DNA of 64,000 nucleotides from an uncultured Opitutia bacterium. Lineage in GTDB: Bacteria > Verrucomicrobiota > Verrucomicrobiia > Opitutales > Opitutaceae. Positions 47,480 through 56,193 of this stretch are shown one piece after another. The DNA is taken from positions 1-64,000 of the forward strand of contig CAIRTK010000001.1 in NCBI GenBank assembly GCA_903881475.1, given 5' to 3'. The first letter of the stretch is position 1, and the number at the start of each line of letters is the position of its first letter. Under the pieces are notes generated by a model, which was not told where the DNA came from, did not search any database, and saw only the letters and a list, made by a program, of their open reading frames with translations. Made by a program: the position numbers and the translations under genes.

Positions 47480-48028
47480 TCAAGCCGATTTGGGCCGGCG
47501 GGAGGCGGCTTTGCGGGCCCGGGATTTGGCCTTCTTCAGGTGAAGGGTGGCGGCGTCGCCGCTGAGGCGGTCCCACATGGCCCTAAGCGATTCCGGCAGG
47601 ACGCGCGTATAGCCGATGACCGGCATGAAATTATTGTCGCCGTTCCAGCGCGGCACAATGTGACCGTGAAGATGGGCGATGCTGCCGCCGGCGGCGGAGC
47701 CGAGATTGAAGCCAATGTTGAAGCCGTTGGGCTTGAAGGCGGCGGCGAGCAGGCGGCGGGCCAGCGCGATCTCCTCCATCAGGTCGGCCCGCTCGGCCAC
47801 GGTCAGCTCTTCCAGGTCGGTCACTTCGCGAAACGGCACGGCGAGCAGATGGCCGGGGTTGTAGGGATAGCGGTTGAGAACGAGATACGTGAAGGCCGAG
47901 CGGTGGATGATCAGGGCGGCGCGGTCATCGCCCAGGGCCGGCAGCTCGCTGAAAGGGCGCTTGAATTCGGCGGGATAGCGCGGGGCCTCGATGTAGGCCA
48001 TGCGCCAGTAAGCGTGCAGCTGCTGCAT
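47480..48028 (-). CDS. HIT-family nucleotide-binding protein
   Basis: 182 aa. The histidine triad is in IAHLHGHIVPRWNGDNNFMPV, preceded by AFTYLVLNRYPYNPGHLLAVPFREV, the pattern of the Ap4A phosphorylase/HIT hydrolases. A basic C-terminal tail (KKAKSRARKAASRRPKSA) is unusual and could bind nucleic acid. The ATG at 48028 gives the family-like start MQQLHAYWRMAYIEAPR. Confidence 0.9.
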   Translation of the reverse strand: MQQLHAYWRMAYIEAPRYPAEFKRPFSELPALGDDRAALIIHRSAFTYLVLNRYPYNPGHLLAVPFREVTDLEELTVAERADLMEEIALARRLLAAAFKPNGFNIGFNLGSAAGGSIAHLHGHIVPRWNGDNNFMPVIGYTRVLPESLRAMWDRLSGDAATLHLKKAKSRARKAASRRPKSA

Positions 48029-48264
48029 GTTCAAAGGGCGCGCAGCAAAAAGGTCGCCCCGGGCAAAGTCAAAGCCCAGTGCGACGGCGGAGGGCGGATT
48101 TCGGGTGCCGGAGAGAAATTCAGCCGGCCGGAAGTCTGCATGGCCATGGGACCGACGCCTGTTTGGTTGACCTAAAATCCATATGGTTAAGTTTTTGTGA
48201 GAGCCGCGTAGGCTGACGGACAATGAGGGGCCTCCGCAGGACGACATTCCCCTTGCGGTTTGAT

Positions 48265-48278
48265 ATGACGAGCGTCAT
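48265..48278 (+). promoter_or_regulatory. Candidate TetR autoregulatory operator
   Basis: ATGACG-AG-CGTCAT is a palindrome with 6-bp arms located 14 bases before the tetR start codon. Autoregulation at such a site is usual for TetR proteins. The site would overlap the ribosome-loading region or the promoter's downstream edge. Confidence 0.5.
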
Positions 48279-48291
48279 TTCACGTTTTCCC

Positions 48292-48882
48292 ATGCGCTAT
48301 CCACCCGCCCACAAGCACGCCACGCGCTGCCGCATCGTCACGGCCGCGAGCGCCGCGTTTCGGGAGCACGGGGTGGAAGGCACGGGGGTGGACGAAGTCA
48401 TGCGCCGGGCAGGGCTGACGCACGGCGGGTTTTATGCGCATTTTCGCGACAAATCCGAATTGGTCGCGGAGGCGTGCGTCGAGGCCTTTGACGAGGCGGT
48501 GGTCAATCTCAGCCGCATCTCGGCCCAGCCGACCGCCGCCAAGCGCGCGCGGCTGCTCATCGACAGCTATCTGTCGGCGCACCACCGCGACAACCGCGGC
48601 TCGGGCTGCCTTGTGGTCGCCGTTGGGGCGGACATGGCGCGGCTGACGGGCTCGACCCGGGACGGCTACTCGCGCGGCTTTGTGCGTCACCTCGACCGGC
48701 TGTGCGACGCGCTGCGCCTGGCGCGCGATTCCGGCGAAAACCGCGACCGCGTGACCCAGCTCATGAGTTCGCTGGTCGGGGCGCTGATCTTTGCCCGCGC
48801 GATGAACGATTCCGCGCGCAGCGATGCGCTGCTGGCCTCCTCGCGCCGCATGCTCCGGAAAACCTTCGCCTCCTCCCCATGA
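48292..48882 (+). CDS. TetR-family transcriptional regulator
   Basis: 196 aa. The N-terminal helix-turn-helix is CRIVTAASAAFREHGVEGTGVDEVMRRAGLTHGGFYAHFRDKSELV, followed by an all-helical ligand domain (GCLVVAVGADMARL, VGALIFARAMND). The ATG at 48292 follows TTTTCCC. An upstream ATG at 48265 lies inside the operator palindrome and is less likely. The stop overlaps the fabF start (ATGA), so regulator and ketosynthase form an operon. Confidence 0.94.
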   Translation: MRYPPAHKHATRCRIVTAASAAFREHGVEGTGVDEVMRRAGLTHGGFYAHFRDKSELVAEACVEAFDEAVVNLSRISAQPTAAKRARLLIDSYLSAHHRDNRGSGCLVVAVGADMARLTGSTRDGYSRGFVRHLDRLCDALRLARDSGENRDRVTQLMSSLVGALIFARAMNDSARSDALLASSRRMLRKTFASSP

Positions 48883-50204
48883 ACAACCCGCCTGCCACTC
48901 CCGCCCGTCGTGTCGTCATCACCGGCCTCGGCGCCGTCACGCCCTGCGGCAATTCCGCTGCCGAGACCTGGGCCGCGCTCATCGCCGGCCGCAGCGGCCT
49001 CGGCCGCATCACGCGGTTCGATCCCACAGGCTGCTCCGCGCAGATCGCCGGAGAGGTGAAGAACTTCGATCCTGCCCGGGCGCTGCCCGCGGTGCTGCAT
49101 CCGCGCGGGCCGGCGGCCGAGCCACTGGCGCAGTCGATGACGCAAAAGGACGTGAAGAAATTCGGCCGATTCACCCACCTCGGCGCGGCCGCTGCGGTCG
49201 AGGCCTACGCCGATTCCGGGCTCGATGCGCACCGCGCGGCCCTGAACTCCGACCGGATGGGCGTGAACCTTGGGGTCGGCCTGGGCGGCCTGCCCGAGAT
49301 GGAGGCGATGCACGACACCTGGAAGGCGGGCGGCTACCGGAAAATCTCGCCCTTCTTCATCATCCAGATCGCGCCCAACCTGCTCGCCGGGCAGGTGAGC
49401 CTGCTGCTCGATTTCCGCGGACCGAACATGAGCGTGGCCTCGGCCTGCGCCACGAGCGGCCACTCGATCGGCGAGGCCGCGGCGGCCATTGCGCGGGGCG
49501 ATGTCGACGTGATGATCGCGGGAGGCGCCGAGTCCACCGTGACGCCGCTGGCCATCGGGGCCTTCGCGCAGATGCGGGCCCTCTCGACGCGCAACGACGC
49601 GCCCGAGCGGGCCTCGCGGCCCTACGACAAGGACCGGGACGGGTTCGTGCTCGCGGAGGGCTCGGTGGTCTTTGTGCTCGAGGAATACGGGCAGGCAGTG
49701 CAGCGCGGGGCGCGCATCTATGCCGAGGTGCGCGGCTACGGCGCGTCGGCCGATGCGTATCATCTTTCCTCGCTGGCGCCTGGCGCCGAGGGCTCGGCCC
49801 GGGCGATGCGCGCCGCACTCGCCCGCTCGGGTCTGGCGCCGACGGACATCGACTATGTGTCCGCCCACGCGACCTCCACCCCCGGCGGTGACGGCGAGGA
49901 AGCGGCGGCGATCGCGGCGGTGTTTGCCGACAACAAGGCGGGCCTGAACGTGAGCGGCGTGAAATCGATGACGGGCCACCTGCTCGGCGGTGCGGGGGCG
50001 ATGGGACTGTTCGCCGGGGTGCTGGCGATCCGCGACGGCATCGTGCCGCCGACGATCAATCTCGAGAATGTCGACCCCGAGTGCGCGGCGACCGGCCTGA
50101 ACTTCACGCCGAACGTGGCGGTGAAGCGGACGGTGCGCGCGGCGCTGGCCAACAGCTTCGGTTTTGGCGGTACCAACGCGTCGCTGGTGGTCAGCCGCGT
50201 GTGA
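48879..50204 (+). CDS. fabF: Beta-ketoacyl-ACP synthase II
   Basis: 441 aa. Elongates acyl-ACP in fatty-acid synthesis. Catalytic residues are C190 (SVASACATSGHS) and the two histidines in SAHATSTPGGD and KSMTGHLLGGAG; NSFGFGGTNASLV closes the fold. It is some 25 residues longer than E. coli FabF before the active Cys (LPAVLHPRGPAAEPLAQSM). Its location behind a TetR regulator and away from a fab cluster suggests a conditionally used ketosynthase. It converges with the M16 gene with 15 bp between stops. Confidence 0.94.
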   Translation: MNNPPATPARRVVITGLGAVTPCGNSAAETWAALIAGRSGLGRITRFDPTGCSAQIAGEVKNFDPARALPAVLHPRGPAAEPLAQSMTQKDVKKFGRFTHLGAAAAVEAYADSGLDAHRAALNSDRMGVNLGVGLGGLPEMEAMHDTWKAGGYRKISPFFIIQIAPNLLAGQVSLLLDFRGPNMSVASACATSGHSIGEAAAAIARGDVDVMIAGGAESTVTPLAIGAFAQMRALSTRNDAPERASRPYDKDRDGFVLAEGSVVFVLEEYGQAVQRGARIYAEVRGYGASADAYHLSSLAPGAEGSARAMRAALARSGLAPTDIDYVSAHATSTPGGDGEEAAAIAAVFADNKAGLNVSGVKSMTGHLLGGAGAMGLFAGVLAIRDGIVPPTINLENVDPECAATGLNFTPNVAVKRTVRAALANSFGFGGTNASLVVSRV

Positions 50205-50219
50205 CCCGAAGGGGCCCGA

Positions 50220-53054
50220 TCATTTCCGGCCCCAGAAGTGGTCGGAGCCCGGCTCGGCCACGAAGAGGAAGCCGCGCTCCGGGTCGAGGTAGCGGCGGGC
50301 GAGGGCCTCGAGTTCGGGGCGGGTGATGGCGGCGGTGTCGGCCGCGCGGTCCCGGGCGGCGGCGAGGCGGTAGGGGCGGAGCTGGGCATCGCCGAGCACG
50401 GTGTGGCACCAGTAGCCGTTGCTGCGCAGATCCTCCTCGCGCGCGGTGAGGAACGGCCGCTTGGCGCGCTCAAACACGTCGTCATCGATCCCGTGGGCGA
50501 GCATGGCTTCCAGTTCGCGCCGGATGATGCGGGCGGCATGCGGACCCTCGGCGAAGGCGACATCGGCGCGCAGGCTGAAGTAGCTGAAGTCGGGCCAGCC
50601 GTCATACTGGACAAAGTCGGCGGACGGCGTGTAGGTCGCCCCGAGTTCCTGGCGGAGGCGGAGGTTGAGCAGTTCCCCGAGCACGGCGGCGAGCAGCCGG
50701 CAGCGCCGTTCCTGGTGCACGTCGGCGAGGTCCTTCACCGGCCAGTACCAGCCGAGCGCCACCTGCCGGATGCTGGTGGGAAGATCGTAGATGAAGGGCT
50801 TCGGCGGCGCCGAGACGAACCGGATCGGCTCCGCGAGTGACGGCACCGCGTACGGTTCGCGGGAGGGAAGCGCCCCCAGGGTCTCGCCGACGGCGGCCGC
50901 GGTTTCCGCCCAAGTCGTGTCGCCGACCACGCTCAGTTCAATCGCGCCGTGTTTGAACTGGGGCTTAAGCCAGTGTGCGAGTTCGGGAAAAATGCGGGCA
51001 TAGGCCTCGTCTGGCGCGGCGAGGCCGACGAGGGAATTGAAGCCGGTCATCACCCGCTCGACATTCTGCGAGAGAGGGCCGCTGGCGGCAGCGTTGAGGG
51101 AACTGTACAGCGAGCCGAGGGCGGCGCGGGTGTCGGTCATGGCCTCGGGACGGAAGGCGGGGTCGGTCAGGTAGGCCGTGATCACCCGCAGCGCGAGCGG
51201 CAGCTCGCGCCGGGTGCAATGCGCCGTGAAGCAGCAGGCGTCGGGCTCGATGCTGAAGCCCACGCTGAGCAGGTGACGGGCGAGCACCTGGTCGAGTTCC
51301 TCGGTGGTGTGCCGGCCGATCCCGCTGCCGATGAGCCCGTAGTTGGCGAGCAGGTCCAGCCCGGGCTCCGTGTCCGGCTGGCTGAGCTTGCCGGTGCCGA
51401 CGCGCACGCTGACCTCGACCATGTCGGCCTCGAACTTCGTCGGCTTGAAGTTGAGCTTCACGCCGTTGGTGAACTCGCTCAGATGGGCGTCAATGTCCCC
51501 GAGATAGGAGTCGCGCACCAGGGTTCCGGCCGGGCCGAACGTGGTGTAGGCAAACTCGATGGCCGGCTGGTTGTCGGGCGGATGGACGGCGACCTGCCGG
51601 CTGGCGTTGAGCGTGGCGCCGACCTGCCCGGCCGTGGCGGTAAACTTGGAGTTGGCCGCGATGAGCACATGCAGGGCGTCGGCCGTCCACGCGCGGCGAA
51701 AGGCCCGGAGGCAATCCTCGGGCGTGGCCGCTTCCAAATCCGCGGCGAGATCGTGCTGCCACGCAGCCGGCGTGGCGAGGGCGCCACCGTAGAGCAGGTA
51801 GCTCTCGGCCTGGGCCGCGAGCCATTCCGAGCGGCGGGTGGGGGCGGACCGCACGGCCTCCTCATAGTCATTGGCCAGCCTGGTCTTCGCCAGCCGGAGC
51901 TCGTCCGCGGTGAAGCCCAGCAGGTAGGCGCGCCGGTGCTCCTGCTCGAGCTCCGCCGCCACCCGGGCCCATTGGTCGGTCTGGCCAGCCGCGGAGAAAC
52001 TCACGACCTCCCAGCCGGGCAGGTAGGTGTCCGTGGTCACGGCCGGGGAAACGAACGCGGCGTTGCGGCGGTGCGCGTCCCACTCGAGCCGCTTGGCGAA
52101 CATCGCGAAGGCCAGCGACCGGTGCAGGGCCGCCACCCGGACCGCATGGGTGTCCACCGGATCGGGCCGCGGCTGCGGGTGCGTGAAGAAAATCCTGACG
52201 CCGGACAGGCCGTCGTCCGACTGGATGCCGATGGTGGGCCGGGCGGCGCGCTCCGGGACCAGGTCGGCCGGCTCGGCCCGCGCCGGGGCGCGCGCCGCGA
52301 GCGGGCCGAAGATTTCCCGCACGAGCGCCTCGATCCCGGCCGGGTCGATGTCGCCCACCACGATCACGGCCATGCGCTCGGGCCGGTACCACGCGTCGTA
52401 GAAGGCGACGAACTGGTCGCGGGTGAAGCTGCGGATGCAGGCCTCGAGCCCGATCGGGGCGCGCCGGCTCTGGCGCGAGGCGGGCCAGAGAAAGCGGAGG
52501 TTGGCCTCAAAGAGGCGTTCCTGGGGCGTGTTGCGCGTGTCCTGCTCGCTAAGGACCACGCCGCGCTCCCGCTCGATGTCCTCCGGCGCGAACGTGACGG
52601 CGGAGGCGTATTCCCGGAAGGCGTTCAGGCCGAAGCGCAGGGTGTCCGGGCGGACGTCGGGCAGTTCGAGGTGATAGACGGTGTAGTCGTAGGAGGTGAA
52701 GGCGGTGGAGTCGGGCCCGAGGCCGATGCCGCGCCGCTCCAGCGCGGTGGTGAGCGAGCTGTGGGGAAAGGCGGCGGTGCCGCGGAAGGCCATGTGCTCG
52801 ATGAAATGCGCCAGGCCGCGCTCGCTGCCGGTTTCCTCCAGCGAGCCGGTGGCGACGAGCAGGCGCAGCGAGACCCGGCCCCGCGGCTCGGCATTCGGGC
52901 GGATGAGATAACGCAGGCCGTTCGGCAGGGTGCCGGACCGCACGGCCGGATCCAGCGGCAGGTCGCTGTGCAGCGCGCCCCAGGGCGAAGCCGAGCCGGT
53001 GGCGGCGAGCAGGCACAGCAAACCTAACCGGAGGAGGCCGGCGTGTCGGGTCAT
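50220..53054 (-). CDS. Secreted M16 (pitrilysin-like) zinc peptidase, copy 1
   Basis: 944 aa with signal peptide (LLRLGLLCLLAATGSASP). The inverted zinc motif is H83-F-I-E86-H87 (GLAHFIEHMAF), with the downstream glutamate in EDIERERGVVLSEQDTR. M16_C domains follow (WYRPERMAVIVVGDIDP), then a second degenerate M16 half without HxxEH. It is a single-chain, exported, double-length enzyme that probably degrades peptides in the periplasm. The neighbour at 53111 is a paralogue. Confidence 0.94.
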   Translation of the reverse strand: MTRHAGLLRLGLLCLLAATGSASPWGALHSDLPLDPAVRSGTLPNGLRYLIRPNAEPRGRVSLRLLVATGSLEETGSERGLAHFIEHMAFRGTAAFPHSSLTTALERRGIGLGPDSTAFTSYDYTVYHLELPDVRPDTLRFGLNAFREYASAVTFAPEDIERERGVVLSEQDTRNTPQERLFEANLRFLWPASRQSRRAPIGLEACIRSFTRDQFVAFYDAWYRPERMAVIVVGDIDPAGIEALVREIFGPLAARAPARAEPADLVPERAARPTIGIQSDDGLSGVRIFFTHPQPRPDPVDTHAVRVAALHRSLAFAMFAKRLEWDAHRRNAAFVSPAVTTDTYLPGWEVVSFSAAGQTDQWARVAAELEQEHRRAYLLGFTADELRLAKTRLANDYEEAVRSAPTRRSEWLAAQAESYLLYGGALATPAAWQHDLAADLEAATPEDCLRAFRRAWTADALHVLIAANSKFTATAGQVGATLNASRQVAVHPPDNQPAIEFAYTTFGPAGTLVRDSYLGDIDAHLSEFTNGVKLNFKPTKFEADMVEVSVRVGTGKLSQPDTEPGLDLLANYGLIGSGIGRHTTEELDQVLARHLLSVGFSIEPDACCFTAHCTRRELPLALRVITAYLTDPAFRPEAMTDTRAALGSLYSSLNAAASGPLSQNVERVMTGFNSLVGLAAPDEAYARIFPELAHWLKPQFKHGAIELSVVGDTTWAETAAAVGETLGALPSREPYAVPSLAEPIRFVSAPPKPFIYDLPTSIRQVALGWYWPVKDLADVHQERRCRLLAAVLGELLNLRLRQELGATYTPSADFVQYDGWPDFSYFSLRADVAFAEGPHAARIIRRELEAMLAHGIDDDVFERAKRPFLTAREEDLRSNGYWCHTVLGDAQLRPYRLAAARDRAADTAAITRPELEALARRYLDPERGFLFVAEPGSDHFWGRK

Positions 53055-53110
53055 GCCGGCTACGATTTAGCGGCCGGCCGCGCTGTCACGCGGAAAGATG
53101 CGCCGCCACC

Positions 53111-55963
53111 TCACTGCGCCGGCGGCGCGACCGGTGCCGCGGGCAGCACCGTGGCGCGCGAGGCGTGTTCGCGACCGAGGTACGCCTTGGCGAGGACGTT
53201 CAGCTCGGCGGTGGTGATGGACTCGAAGTCCGCCACACGGGAGCGGCACCAGTCGAGCGTCTCGGGTTTCTCCTGGGCCCGGGCAAGGACGGCGCCGAGC
53301 CAGTAGCCATTGTTGCGGAGCGATTCCTTGATCGCCGTGAGAATCGGCTGCTTGGCGCGGGTGAGTTCGTCCTCGGTCACGCCGTTTTTCGCGAGGTCGT
53401 CGCCGATGGCCAGCACGAGGTCGGTGATCTTCCGGGCGGTGGGCGGGGCGACGTCGATGTGGGCGAGGACATAGCCGTAACCGGGGAAAATATCGCTGGC
53501 GTTGCTCGCGGCCTGCGGGGAGTAGGTGCCGCCGAGTTCCTCGCGCACCTTCACGCGGAGCCGGTCGTTCAGCACGCTGGCGAGGAGATTCAGGCGGCGG
53601 GTGCGCTTGATGTCGAAGCCGTCGGCCGTGGGCCAGTAGAGGCGGACGACCCCCTTGGGGATTTCCGAGACGATCGTGTAGTCCTTGCTGAACGGCTGCG
53701 CCGGGAAGACCACGTGGCGCAGGTCGTCGAGTGCGGGTTTGGGCTGGCGCGCCGGGAGTGCGCCCAGGGTCCGGGCGACGGCGGCGATGGTGGCGTCGGG
53801 ATCGAGGTCGCCGACGATCGCCAGCTCAATGGACCCGTGGCTGAGCTGCGGGGCCAGCCAGACGCGGACCTCGTCGAGGGTTCGGCCGAGCAGGACCTCC
53901 TTGGCCGGCAGGCCGAAGCGGGGGTCACCGCTTGCGAGCAGATTGGCCACCTCGGTGGCAAACGGACCGTTCGGCGTATGGTCGAAGCTGAGGTAGAGCT
54001 GCTCGATTCCCTTGCGCGCCTGGCGCAGGGCCTCGGGGCGGTAGCCGGGATCGGTGAGCTTGGCGGCGAGAAACTGGAGTTCAAGGAGCAGGTCCTCGCG
54101 GGTGGTTCCGCCACTGAACTCGAAGGCATCCGTGCCGGGGCGGAAACTGATGCCGACATTTTTTCCGGCCAGGATCCGGCGCAGGTCGTCGGCGCTGTGG
54201 CGGCCGAGGCCGCCGGCATCGAACGTGCCGCCGGCCAGGCCGACCAGGCCGCGCTCGGTGGCGGGCTCGGTGATCATGCCGCTGCCGACGCGGGCGGAGA
54301 TGCGGATGCGGCCGGCCTCGAAGTCGGTTTTCTTGAGATTCAGGCGTACGCCGTTGGCGAAAGTGATGAGGTCAAGGTCGAGGTCCGCCACGTGCTCGCG
54401 CTGCACGACCCGGCCGGCGGGCCCGAAGTCCGGGTAGGCCCAGGCGAGGTCGGTGACGGCGGCGAGCGGATGGACGGCGACGGCCTGGGAGCGGGTGTAG
54501 GCGGCGGCGATGGCGGCATTGGCGTCGCCGGCAATCGCGGCGTTGCCGGCGACCAGCACGTAGCGGCCCGGGACATTGAACGCGGCGCGGAGCGCGGCCT
54601 GGCAGTCGGCGGGGGTGATTTTGGCCAGCGCCGGCCCGAAGAGGGCGAGATCGGCGGCGGGCGTGGTGAACACCTCGCGGTGCAACACGCCCTCGGCGAT
54701 CTCGTCGGCGAGGCTGTCGGAACGGCGGGTGGAGGCGGTCTTCACGGCCTGCTCGAGGGCGTTCTCGTAGGTGGCGACGACCTCCTTCAGCTCGGCGGCG
54801 GAGAACCCGTGCTCGAGGGCGCGGCGCAGCTCCTGGTCGCCGACGGCGAGGGCGGCGGCCCATTGCCCGGGTTTGCAGGTGAGATCGATATCCGCCTCGC
54901 GGTAAAAATCGAACGCCTCCGAAACAGTTGCGCCGGCCTGGCTGAACGGCGCGTCCTCCTTTTTCGCGAGCTCGGAGAAGCGGCGGTTCAGGATGGCGAC
55001 GGCCAGGTCGCGCGGAAGGTCCTTGAGGCGGTTGGCGGCGGTGTCGGTCTCATGGCTGTAGGGCGTGACCGAGGTCAGGGAAACGGTGGTGCTGGGCGCC
55101 TCGGGCTCGGCGTGGTAGTTCGTCCGCACGCCGGTGAACGTGGCGATGGCGCCGAAATCGGGCTCGGGGCGGGCCGGGGCGCGGGCGGTAGCCGGGGAAA
55201 ATGCGGCGACTACCAGTTTCTCCACGGCGGCCGGGTCGATGTCGCCCACGACCACGGCGACCATCCGCTCGGGGCGGTACCACGTGTTCCAGAAATCCGC
55301 GAAGCGGTCGCGCTTCGCCTGCTCGATGACCTCGGTGAGGCCGATCGGCACGCGCTTGGGCAGGAGGGTGGTGCCGAGGGTGGTTTCAAACTGGGAGACG
55401 AAGATGCGGTAGCCGACGGAGTCGCGGGTCCGCTTTTCGCTGAGGATGATGCCGCGCTCCTTCTCGATCATGTCGGGTGGCAGGAGCAGGCCGCCGGCGT
55501 CGTCGGCGAGCACGCTGAGGCCCTCGGTGAGGGTCGCGGCCTTGGTGTCGGGCAGTTCCAGCTGGTAGAGGGTGCGGTCGAAGGACGTGCTGGCGTTGGT
55601 ATCGCCGCCGAAGCTCATGCCCATGCGCTGGAAGAACTCGACGAGCGTGCCGGGCTTGAAGTGCGTGCCGCCGTTGAAGGCCATGTGCTCGAGGAAGTGC
55701 GCGAGCCCGCGCTGTTCCTCGGTCTCCTGGAGCGAACCGGCGAGCACGAGCAGGCGCAGGGAGACGCGGCCCTTGGGCTCGTGGTTGGGATAGATGACAT
55801 AGCGGAAGCCGTTGGGCAGCGTACCGAAGCGCGCGGCGGGGTCGGGGATGAGGTCGCTCGTGGCCTGGGCGAAGCCCGGCAGCGACGGGGCGGAAGCCGG
55901 CGGGGCGGCGAAAACGGGGATGGCCAGCAGGAAAAAGGCGAGGAGGCGGATTAGCTTGGGCAT
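53111..55963 (-). CDS. Secreted M16 (pitrilysin-like) zinc peptidase, copy 2
   Basis: 950 aa. The signal peptide is LIRLLAFFLLAIPVFAAPP. The zinc motif is H89-F-L-E92-H93 (GLAHFLEHMAFNGGTHF), with the downstream glutamate in MIEKERGIILSEKRTRD. It shares the opening FGTLPNG(F/L)RY(V/L)I with copy 1 and the closing TLDWCRSRVADFESITTAELNVLAKAYLG. The tandem, same-strand arrangement indicates duplication with considerable divergence. The ATG at 55963 follows TCTGCCCCTT; the upstream frame runs through repeat G1. Confidence 0.94.
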   Translation of the reverse strand: MPKLIRLLAFFLLAIPVFAAPPASAPSLPGFAQATSDLIPDPAARFGTLPNGFRYVIYPNHEPKGRVSLRLLVLAGSLQETEEQRGLAHFLEHMAFNGGTHFKPGTLVEFFQRMGMSFGGDTNASTSFDRTLYQLELPDTKAATLTEGLSVLADDAGGLLLPPDMIEKERGIILSEKRTRDSVGYRIFVSQFETTLGTTLLPKRVPIGLTEVIEQAKRDRFADFWNTWYRPERMVAVVVGDIDPAAVEKLVVAAFSPATARAPARPEPDFGAIATFTGVRTNYHAEPEAPSTTVSLTSVTPYSHETDTAANRLKDLPRDLAVAILNRRFSELAKKEDAPFSQAGATVSEAFDFYREADIDLTCKPGQWAAALAVGDQELRRALEHGFSAAELKEVVATYENALEQAVKTASTRRSDSLADEIAEGVLHREVFTTPAADLALFGPALAKITPADCQAALRAAFNVPGRYVLVAGNAAIAGDANAAIAAAYTRSQAVAVHPLAAVTDLAWAYPDFGPAGRVVQREHVADLDLDLITFANGVRLNLKKTDFEAGRIRISARVGSGMITEPATERGLVGLAGGTFDAGGLGRHSADDLRRILAGKNVGISFRPGTDAFEFSGGTTREDLLLELQFLAAKLTDPGYRPEALRQARKGIEQLYLSFDHTPNGPFATEVANLLASGDPRFGLPAKEVLLGRTLDEVRVWLAPQLSHGSIELAIVGDLDPDATIAAVARTLGALPARQPKPALDDLRHVVFPAQPFSKDYTIVSEIPKGVVRLYWPTADGFDIKRTRRLNLLASVLNDRLRVKVREELGGTYSPQAASNASDIFPGYGYVLAHIDVAPPTARKITDLVLAIGDDLAKNGVTEDELTRAKQPILTAIKESLRNNGYWLGAVLARAQEKPETLDWCRSRVADFESITTAELNVLAKAYLGREHASRATVLPAAPVAPPAQ

Positions 55964-56062
55964 AAGGGGCAGACTGCGCCGGGGCGGTGAAACCAAAAGC
56001 ACAAAAGTCTCGGCAAATGGTTTTGGTCCTTTTGGACTACGCGGGTGTTTGCAAACGGGGAT

Positions 56063-56153
56063 TGTCATTCTGAACGAAGTGAAGAATCCAGTGGGATGAT
56101 GGCTATAGACGCGGCACGGCCCCACTGGATTCTTCACTTCGTTCAGAATGACA
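56063..56153. repeat. 33-bp perfect inverted repeat G1
   Basis: The arm beginning TGTCATTCTGAACGAAGTGA (56063-56095) is repeated exactly inverted at 56121-56153, with a 25-base spacer. It lies between divergent M16 and waaA genes. Sequences of this ATTCTGAACGAAGTGAAGAAT type are known dispersed repeats in several phyla. Confidence 0.85.
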
Positions 56154-56193
56154 CGGGGGGCCGGCGGCCCCATGGGGCACCCTTTCCACCCTG

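Noticed and set aside
53165-55954. 929-codon open frame on the plus strand opposite the second M16 gene
   Set aside because: A shadow of a gene with HxxEH and a signal peptide; composition bias only.
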